Assembly: GCA_002792635.1 (NCBI GenBank)
Contig: PFOR01000007.1
Span: 1-45,138, forward strand
Reading direction: 5' to 3'
Source: Candidatus Pacearchaeota archaeon CG_4_10_14_0_2_um_filter_35_33
GTDB taxonomy: Archaea; Nanobdellota; Nanobdellia; Pacearchaeales; GW2011-AR1
DNA length: 45,138 bases
Each line of letters opens with the position of its first letter. Within the stretch, counting starts at the first letter, position 1. A program made the translations under genes and the position numbers. Below are positions 38,057 to 45,138 of the stretch, in pieces. The notes below the pieces were generated by a model. The model was not told where the DNA came from. It searched no databases and worked only from the letters and a program-made list of their open reading frames with translations.

Positions 38057-38989
38057 TTAAATCTTTCCTACAAAATCCTTAATTTCCCTATAAGTTTTCA
38101 ATAACATAAACCCTTCCCGCAATTTAGCAGCCCCTTTAAAGCCTTTTAAAAATTCCACCCCAAGACGTTTAATCCAATTAATATCTGCAACATCATAATC
38201 CTTAGCTAGTTCCAAGTATTTCTTAAACTCATTTAACTTTTCTTCCTTAGTGATTTTATTTTCCTTCCCTGTTTTCAAATATCTCTGAATTTCCCTAAAA
38301 ATCAATGGATTCCCAATTGCCGCCCTTGCAACCATTGCCCCATCACAAATATCTAACATCTTATCAACATCTTCTCCAGATTTAATATCTCCATTTCCAA
38401 TCACAGGAATCCCCACCTCTCTCTTAACCTTTTTAATCCATTTCCAATCAGCCTTTACTGAAGAACCTTGATTAGCAAGTCTTGCATGCACAGTTAAAGC
38501 CGAAGTGCCTGCTTTCTCAATCTCCTTAGCAATTTTCATAACATTATTCTTCTTAAAACCTAATCTAATCTTGGCCGTTACAATTTTATTATCCAGAATC
38601 TCAATCATTTCCTTAATCTTGCCGGGATTCTTAAGCAAATAACTTCCAGCCTCATTCCCGGTAATCCTAAGACTAGGACACCCACAATTAATGTCAATCA
38701 AATCGTAATCCTTTAAATTCATCTTAGCCAATTCCTTAAACTCTTCAGCATTATTCCCTGTCACTTGTAATCCAATTGGCTTGTCATTAGAATTTGTCAT
38801 CATCAATTTCTTAGTTTTAGGATTTTCATGCAAAATCGCAGAAATATAAATCATCTCGGTATATGCCATACCCACATACTTCCTACACAATTGCCTATAA
38901 GCCAAATCAGTAACATCTATCATTGGTGCCAAAAATACGGGATTTCTAATTCTAAGGTTTCCTATTTTAAACATGCCAATCACAACCAT
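38057..38989 (-). CDS. dus: tRNA-dihydrouridine synthase
   Basis: NPVFLAPMIDVTD, DINCGCP, VIGNGDI. Confidence 0.93.
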   Translation of the reverse strand: MVVIGMFKIGNLRIRNPVFLAPMIDVTDLAYRQLCRKYVGMAYTEMIYISAILHENPKTKKLMMTNSNDKPIGLQVTGNNAEEFKELAKMNLKDYDLIDINCGCPSLRITGNEAGSYLLKNPGKIKEMIEILDNKIVTAKIRLGFKKNNVMKIAKEIEKAGTSALTVHARLANQGSSVKADWKWIKKVKREVGIPVIGNGDIKSGEDVDKMLDICDGAMVARAAIGNPLIFREIQRYLKTGKENKITKEEKLNEFKKYLELAKDYDVADINWIKRLGVEFLKGFKGAAKLREGFMLLKTYREIKDFVGKI

Positions 38990-39022
38990 TAACTTTTTAT
39001 AATCCTTATCATAGTTAAAACC

Positions 39023-39313
39023 ATGGAAAAAGACATTGACAAAATAGAAAAAAATCCCGAAACAGATATTGTAATTAGAATTGATGACTTTGGTGGAAGA
39101 CCTGGATTAACAATCAGGGAATTTGTCAAAAGTGAAAGATACACTGGATTCACAAAAGCAGGCACTAGAATCCCTGCTGATAAGTTCGAAACGTTCAAGG
39201 CTGCAATCAACAGCATCCAGGCAGATGATTTTAAGGTTGAAGAAGAAAACCTTGAAGAAAACCAGCAACAAACTCTAAATCCTAAAGAAAACTCTGAAAA
39301 AAAAGAGATGTGA
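39023..39313 (+). CDS. PC4/p15-like transcriptional coactivator
   Basis: VIRIDDFGGRPGLTIREFVKSERYTGFTKAGTRIPADKFETFKAAI. Confidence 0.85.
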   Translation: MEKDIDKIEKNPETDIVIRIDDFGGRPGLTIREFVKSERYTGFTKAGTRIPADKFETFKAAINSIQADDFKVEEENLEENQQQTLNPKENSEKKEM

Positions 39314-39490
39314 TTTTCAAAAACCCAAAATTTCCACAAGCATCTCCAGAAATATGCACTTTCCATCTCTCTAAATTCCAAATTTGCCAATATTCGTTAA
39401 AAGTCTGTTATTTGAAATTTTTTGCTTCACAAAAAACTCTTCGTTCGATTAATTTTAGTTATTACCACCCAACCCAGATGGCAGAGCTAA

Positions 39491-39721
39491 TCATCTCTTT
39501 AAAACTAAAGAAAGTTCCCCAATCGATGCTTCTTCATTCAAATCAAAACTCAACTTTGCAACATGAAGATTGCCATGTCTTCTTATTTTCATTAACTGCA
39601 TTTGTCCATAGAATGGGTCTTTCGGATTTGTTTCTCTATTAAATTTTTTTACATAAACAATGACGGTAGTTTTCAACTCAAGGGGACGCTGCGCTTCAAA
39701 ATCAAAGATTTTGACCCTCAC
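39491..39721 (-). CDS. Hypothetical protein, ATGA-overlapping downstream partner of 39718-40092
   Basis: ORF; low support. Confidence 0.4.
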   Translation of the reverse strand: MRVKIFDFEAQRPLELKTTVIVYVKKFNRETNPKDPFYGQMQLMKIRRHGNLHVAKLSFDLNEEASIGELSLVLKR

Positions 39722-40092
39722 ATAACAAGAATTATATAAAATAATTTTCTTTCCAAGTCAACTAATTTTCTTCCTTGTAAAGATTGTTCGCAATATAATC
39801 CGTGTCTGAAATATTCGTGAAATAAACTTAAAGGATTTTCTCCTTGAATTACTGCTGTTTGATTTATTGGTAAATAAATTCCAGAAGAATTTGGATTTAA
39901 TCCTTTTTGTGTTGCAAACTCATTCCATTGAGTTTCCGGAATTTGTTGTAAAGAAGTTTGTTCAGGTTTATAGCCCAGTAAATCTTGATAAAATTGATTA
40001 GGGAAATCTAAGAGTGTTCTTATTTGTGGGGCTTGTATTTGAACTTGCTCCATTTTTGTTTTTTGGTAGAAACCGCACGAGGTGATTTCCAC
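39718..40092 (-). CDS. Hypothetical protein with HExxxH motif, possibly truncated
   Basis: LSLFHEYFRHGLYCEQSLQGRKLVDLERKL. Confidence 0.5.
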   Translation of the reverse strand: MEITSCGFYQKTKMEQVQIQAPQIRTLLDFPNQFYQDLLGYKPEQTSLQQIPETQWNEFATQKGLNPNSSGIYLPINQTAVIQGENPLSLFHEYFRHGLYCEQSLQGRKLVDLERKLFYIILVM

Positions 40093-40204
40093 CCCTCAAG
40101 AAATTGAGGCGATGCTTGTTTAAATAATTTTTTGTTTTTCGTCGGTTTTAGTGCGCGTCCTATTGGATGGGAGAAAAAATATTATCTCCTATTTCATTAT
40201 CATC

Positions 40205-40304
40205 CAAAGTACCACATCGATATTCAGAATCTATGGTCTCTCCTTTCATATTTCCCTATTAATGCTCGCTAATCAGTACTTGTGTTTCCATTTTTATCTC
40301 TTCC
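40205..40304 (-). mobile_element. Solo left-end remnant of the IS200 element
   Basis: Same-length ~100-bp match to 17616-17715, including METQVLIS(K/E)H mini-ORF. Confidence 0.75.
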
Positions 40305-40467
40305 CAAAGATTTATTTAGAACTAGAGAGTTATCACTACACCTTTGAATGCAATGAGCTAACATCCAACACACATCATAATCATTTCAGAAATAATTGAA
40401 TTCATCAACTTGAAAGCCAAGGATTTCTTGCGAAAAAGTTTAAATAGCCCAAAAAATCCAATGAAAT

Positions 40468-42327
40468 ATGGCCGTAAAGGGAATAATAGGGATAGATATT
40501 GGCTCTGAATACTTACACGTATCTGGCTTGGATAATGACGGAAATCTAGTTTATAGTCCAAATTCAAGAATGCATTTTGGCAGACCAGAAGAAGCGATGT
40601 CAGGCCTTCTAAGAAAAATGGTTTCTGATGGAGTTGATGAAAAAGATTACAGATTTTCATTCACAGGAAGTGGTGGGCAAATATTTGCCTCTTCTCTAGA
40701 TGTTCCTTTTTTCCATGATACCGTAACCATTCCCACAGGAGCACGCTTTCTAAATTCCAAAACTAAATATATTTTACACATAGGTTCAAGAGACCCTTAC
40801 TTTTTTGAAATAGGGGGCCTGGGACATGTAGGAAAATTATTGACAGTTGTCTATGATAATGGAACTGGAACAAAATGTGGAGGGGGCTCTGGAACACTGA
40901 TTAGCAAAACCGTAAGAAGGTATTTAGAAAAGCAAATCCCTCCCGGTTTGGATTCACAAGAAAGAATGCAAGCAATGTACGAATTAGCACAACAAACAGC
41001 CTTCAAATTTAAAAAACAACTTAACATAGGTGGAAGATGTGGTGTCGTAATACAATCAGATATGGTTCATCAACAAAATGAAGGGGAATCTGTTCCAAAC
41101 ATTTTAAACGGGATGTTTAGAAGAATTGCAGAAAACTACGTAACTGATGTAATAAGAACAAGACAGCTAGAACAAGGCCAGACAATGGCAACTGGAGGTG
41201 TATTTGGCAATCCCCTTATACTAAAATATTTAGAAGAATCAACAGGCCTAACTATTGTAAGAGATCCTAATTATCAAAAAGTTGGGGCAATCGGAGCAGC
41301 CCTAAAAGCCGGGGAAATTAATTCACCGGCAGGATTAAAAAAAACTCGATTAACAATAGCAGCGGATGCTGAAAGAAGCAAAATAAGATTCGCTCAACCA
41401 TTATCAGAAGGTCTAGATAAGATAAATTTTTTCGAAGAATCAGAAAAATATGAAAAACATGGAGACCTAAAAATTTATCCAGAAAATCTCAACGATAAAA
41501 CAGAAGTTGTCATGGGTGTTGATGGTGGCTCAACAACAACAAAAATAGTAATTGCGAGAAGAGACTTAGAAACCATAGCCGAATCGATAAAACTTACTAA
41601 TGGGAGACCTCTTGAAACAATCCAAGAAATGTTTAGAGAAGTTCAACAAACAATAGGACAAAGAATAGAAATACAAGGTGTTTGTTATACAGGTTCATCC
41701 GGAGGATTTTATCACCAATTATTTACAAATCCTGGAGAACCTCAGACAGACACAAGAAAAGATGAAATAACATGCCATGCATTAGGTGTAAGTCAATTCA
41801 ATCCAAATGTGGATACGATATTTGAATTAGGAGGACAAGATGCCAAATTCACAAGATTCAATCCGGATGGAACTGTAAAAAGTTCAAAAATGAATTTAAG
41901 TTGTATGGCTGGAACAGGACAAACAATGGAAAACATGATGAAAATGGTTGGATTAGATTATCAAACATTCGAACAAGCAGCTCTAGCATCCAAAAGGACT
42001 CCAATAGTAGATGACACCTGCGGAATTTTCACTGAAGCTGGAATATCCAGACTAATATCTTTGGGATTTCCTAAAGAAGAGATTGCGGCTGCAATATCTT
42101 TTGGTTTTATCGGAGGATATGCAAATAAATTCGTTGGGAATGAACCAGTTGGAAAAGTCATATCCGCCCAAGGAGGTCCTTTCAACAACAAAGCAAATCT
42201 TGCATCCTTAGCCATTCATTCCGGAAAAACAATTAACGCATTCCCACATAGACAATTATTTGGGGCATATGGCGCCGCAATAGCTGCAAATCAACATCTT
42301 GAGAAGTTAGAAAATGGGGAGCTTTAA
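40468..42327 (+). CDS. Acyl-CoA dehydratase activase (BcrA/BadF/BadG/HgdC ATPase family), tandem domains
   Basis: GIDIGSEYLHVSG, GVDGGSTTTKIVI, ELGGQDAKF, NLSCMAGTGQTMENM, DDTCGIFTEAGI. Confidence 0.9.
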   Translation: MAVKGIIGIDIGSEYLHVSGLDNDGNLVYSPNSRMHFGRPEEAMSGLLRKMVSDGVDEKDYRFSFTGSGGQIFASSLDVPFFHDTVTIPTGARFLNSKTKYILHIGSRDPYFFEIGGLGHVGKLLTVVYDNGTGTKCGGGSGTLISKTVRRYLEKQIPPGLDSQERMQAMYELAQQTAFKFKKQLNIGGRCGVVIQSDMVHQQNEGESVPNILNGMFRRIAENYVTDVIRTRQLEQGQTMATGGVFGNPLILKYLEESTGLTIVRDPNYQKVGAIGAALKAGEINSPAGLKKTRLTIAADAERSKIRFAQPLSEGLDKINFFEESEKYEKHGDLKIYPENLNDKTEVVMGVDGGSTTTKIVIARRDLETIAESIKLTNGRPLETIQEMFREVQQTIGQRIEIQGVCYTGSSGGFYHQLFTNPGEPQTDTRKDEITCHALGVSQFNPNVDTIFELGGQDAKFTRFNPDGTVKSSKMNLSCMAGTGQTMENMMKMVGLDYQTFEQAALASKRTPIVDDTCGIFTEAGISRLISLGFPKEEIAAAISFGFIGGYANKFVGNEPVGKVISAQGGPFNNKANLASLAIHSGKTINAFPHRQLFGAYGAAIAANQHLEKLENGEL

Positions 42328-44875
42328 AGGTCTTGAAGTAGCAGATAGCCAATTTGAAAGGAGAACTTCAAATTGTAGTGAAGAAGTTTGTAACAGTTGT
42401 GGAGCAAGAGATTGTCTATTAAATGTTTTTCAATTGGGAGAAGATACCGTCTTGGTTGGAGGGTTATGCCCAAAAGGAAATACTGCTGGAAAAACAGATA
42501 AAGCTCCAAACTACGTAACAGCGTACAAAAACATACTAAATAGAAAATTAGGAGAAATAACAGTTCCTCTAAATGAGCAATCTGGAGAAAAAGTTCTAAT
42601 TCCAAGAAGCCTAACATTTCTTAATGAAACAGGAGTTTTCCAAACAGCCCTATACCACCATTTAGGATTTGATGTTTCCGTGTCGCCCGAATCAGACGAC
42701 GAAATAGCAGACTTGGGAAGGAAACACGCACACCCAGAATCGTGCTTCCCTGTAATCTTAGCTCATGGTCATGCTGCACACCTAGCCAGACATTTAAATG
42801 GAAAAGACAAAATACTATTGGCAAACAGCATAGGTTCGTTTGAACCCCCTAATAACAGAATGAAATTCTGCCCATATGTTGCAGGGATAGGACACTTAAT
42901 CAGAGGAAGTCTCGGATTGGATGAAAATACAACATTACTACCAGACCTAAAATACAACGACCCTGCATATCCTATGGATGAATCTATCGGTAAGGACTTA
43001 AGAAGAGTTTTTGGAAAAAGATTCAAAAAAAGACAGATAAAAGAAGCAGTAGGAAGAGCGAATGAAATGCAACAAGGGTTTCTGGAAGATGTAAGGCAAA
43101 AAGGAGAAAGGATTTTAGAAACTCTCATATCAAATGAGGAAGACATATTCTTAGGAGTCGGAAGGGGATATACTCTATTAGATCCAAAAGCAAGTTCAAG
43201 AGTAGACGAACTGTTCGCAAATTCAGGATTACATTTTATGCCAATGTTCTTCCTAGAACCTGATAAAACAGATTTAACTGACATCGCAAGAAACATGTAT
43301 TGGCTCCAAGGAACTAGTATGATTAGAGCAAACCTAAAAGCAGTTCAACAGCCAGGAATGTATGTAGTCAGAGCAACTAACTTCAACTGCGGACCAGATT
43401 CATTAATATTAATGCACGAACAACAGTTAGCAGAAAAAACGAATAATCCAAGGCTACAATTAGAAACAGATGGACATAACAGTAATGCCCAGTTTGGAAC
43501 AAGAATATCTGCATTTAATGAAGTAATAAAGCAAAGAAAATCTGAAATTAAAATACCATTAGAACAAATCAAGTCAAGATTGCCTAAACTAAATGGCCTG
43601 AAAGATAGAAAATTAGGGATTCCTTATATGGGTCCTTCATCAAGTGTAGTGGCTGCAACACTTCGTTCGGCCGATTTTGACGCCGAAGTAATGCCTACTC
43701 GCACGGAATTATCACAAGAATTTGCGGAAACATATGTAACGACTAACACTTGTAAACCTTTTGCATTCCAAGTCGGAGATCATCTGGCTTGGCTAACTAA
43801 TTTAAGGGAATCCCAGGATCCCAATGAAACAGCAGCAGTATTATTGCCAAGAGCTAAAGGGCCATGCAGATTTGGGCAATATTCTGTTATACTAAGAAAC
43901 ATTTTAGACAGAGAAGGATTTGATAAAGTTCCTATATTCGACCCGGGAAGCGAAGCAGACTATCAGGTTGACACATTAGATGATAACGCATTAAAACAAA
44001 GAGCTGCAACAGTATACAAGGGTGTCTTCTCATCAGATGTGTTACACAGTGCATTATTGAGAACAAGACCTTACGAGACAACGCCTGGAAGAGCAGAAGA
44101 AGTCTATGGGGAAGCCCAACAAGGACTTATTTCATTAATAGAAACAAATCCTTCATTAAAACAAGTTAAAAAATTCTTAGAACAAAAAGCACAAGACTTC
44201 GCAGGAATAGAAAGAATCGATGAAAGATTCCCTAGAGTTTTAATGATGGGAGAGATATTTGTAAGATGTCACGAAGCAGCAAACCAAGATTCCGTCAAGA
44301 TGCTCGAACAACATGGATTAGAAGTCATACTAGATCCTACATCAGCATGGTTTGATTATGTCAATGAAAACTCGGTTAAAAGATTTAAAAACGAAGGACA
44401 ATGGAAGAATTTCGCAACGTCGGCAATAAAAAGAGTTTATATGAAAGCCGTAGCTAAAACATTATACAAACCATTTTCTGAAATCCTGGCAGGAAGAGAA
44501 TTCCACAACCCCTTTAGCCACATACGTCAATTAGAAAGAGATGTGATATTCACACCAGAATTAGAAGGAGAATCTCCAGTTAGTATAGGTACTGTATACG
44601 CATTCATAAATGGAGAACTAGATGTTGACGGAATTTATCACGTTGGCCCATTAGGATGCATGCAAGAAACGGTAGCCACATCCAGAACACAGCCACTATT
44701 AAGAGATGCTAGAGGAAATGCGTATGACAAAGAAATATTCCCTGTTATGGACGCTGTATTCGGTGAATCCGAGCAACCAAATTTAGATTCTCAAATCGCA
44801 CTATTCGCAGAAAACTGTAGAATTAGATCTACATATAAGAGTGACCCCGGTGGGATTCCTGAAGTGAACTCTTGA
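42314..44875 (+). CDS. DUF2229/2-hydroxyglutaryl-CoA dehydratase-like partner protein
   Basis: CNSCGARDCLLNVF, HPESCFPVILAHGH, NTCKPFAFQVGDHL, GPCRFGQYS; 14-nt overlap with preceding gene. Confidence 0.85.
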   Translation: MGSFKGLEVADSQFERRTSNCSEEVCNSCGARDCLLNVFQLGEDTVLVGGLCPKGNTAGKTDKAPNYVTAYKNILNRKLGEITVPLNEQSGEKVLIPRSLTFLNETGVFQTALYHHLGFDVSVSPESDDEIADLGRKHAHPESCFPVILAHGHAAHLARHLNGKDKILLANSIGSFEPPNNRMKFCPYVAGIGHLIRGSLGLDENTTLLPDLKYNDPAYPMDESIGKDLRRVFGKRFKKRQIKEAVGRANEMQQGFLEDVRQKGERILETLISNEEDIFLGVGRGYTLLDPKASSRVDELFANSGLHFMPMFFLEPDKTDLTDIARNMYWLQGTSMIRANLKAVQQPGMYVVRATNFNCGPDSLILMHEQQLAEKTNNPRLQLETDGHNSNAQFGTRISAFNEVIKQRKSEIKIPLEQIKSRLPKLNGLKDRKLGIPYMGPSSSVVAATLRSADFDAEVMPTRTELSQEFAETYVTTNTCKPFAFQVGDHLAWLTNLRESQDPNETAAVLLPRAKGPCRFGQYSVILRNILDREGFDKVPIFDPGSEADYQVDTLDDNALKQRAATVYKGVFSSDVLHSALLRTRPYETTPGRAEEVYGEAQQGLISLIETNPSLKQVKKFLEQKAQDFAGIERIDERFPRVLMMGEIFVRCHEAANQDSVKMLEQHGLEVILDPTSAWFDYVNENSVKRFKNEGQWKNFATSAIKRVYMKAVAKTLYKPFSEILAGREFHNPFSHIRQLERDVIFTPELEGESPVSIGTVYAFINGELDVDGIYHVGPLGCMQETVATSRTQPLLRDARGNAYDKEIFPVMDAVFGESEQPNLDSQIALFAENCRIRSTYKSDPGGIPEVNS

Positions 44876-44924
44876 GCTTCAGGGACTAGGGAGCTTTGCT
44901 CCACAGGATGTTCAAATCCCAAAT

Positions 44925-44998
44925 GGCCCCGGTGGGATTTGAACCCATGACATCTGGATTAAGAATCCAGTGCTCTGACCAAACTGAACTACGGAGTC
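44925..44998 (-). tRNA. tRNA-Lys(CTT)-like, possibly extended 3' (see finding)
   Basis: Anticodon arm CTGGA-TTCTTAA-TCCAG, T loop TTCAAAT, D arm GTTCAGTTTGGTCAGAGC. Confidence 0.75.
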
Positions 44999-45138
44999 AT
45001 TTCCAATTAAAATTTAATTGCTTTAAAAAACTTTAGAAATTAACGATACTCTCTCCAAGTATGATCGCACTTTGTACACCTATAAAACTTTGTCTCCGAT
45101 TCATCCGCTGCTCGCGTCTGCATTGTCCAGAAATAAGC

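Noticed and set aside
38989-39390. 133-aa minus ORF
   Set aside because: Antisense to a well-supported PC4-like gene
1-45138. CRISPR array
   Set aside because: No regularly spaced short direct repeats seen; the repeat family is dispersed, in both orientations, and lacks spacers

Overview
AT-rich archaeal chromosome segment, probably DPANN-type (Woesearchaeota/Pacearchaeota-like, judged from gene content only). It carries small leaderless-looking genes, TATA boxes, CDC48, a KaiC-like ATPase, Hsp20, a PC4-like protein, TrmB regulators and HEPN/MNT. Main blocks: (i) 0-9.8 kb, a redox/pterin cluster (glutaredoxin, FAD oxidoreductase, DoxX, FolE, SDR, PTPS, nitroreductase, HTH regulator, two TVP38 proteins, dihydrolipoamide/mercuric-reductase-like protein); (ii) 10-15.5 kb, surface proteins including a 1263-aa DUF2341-like protein; (iii) KaiC-like ATPase, a decayed IS200 tnpA, Hsp20 and CDC48; (iv) 20.3-27 kb, an accessory region of small orphan proteins, Fic and TrmB, bracketed by ~84-bp direct repeats; (v) 27-45 kb, MacB-like ABC exporter, MsrA, tRNA-Ser, MNT/HEPN, CysS, Dus, PC4, a 2-hydroxyacyl-CoA-dehydratase-activase-like pair and tRNA-Lys. 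Strongest unexplained signals: (1) a family of short two-hairpin repeats (four copies). One copy splits a small gene whose frame is exactly restored by removing 95 bp, one follows a frameshifted HEPN toxin, and two form a perfect 54-bp inverted pair around a glutaredoxin/oxidoreductase cassette. (2) A shared palindrome, GTRAAC-N3-GTTNAC, in at least four promoters of the redox/pterin cluster. (3) A MetAP-signal peptidase chimeric ORF. (4) An unusual tRNA-Lys locus with a duplicated 3' end. (5) Structured intergenic RNA candidates. All assignments are by eye, with no database search.
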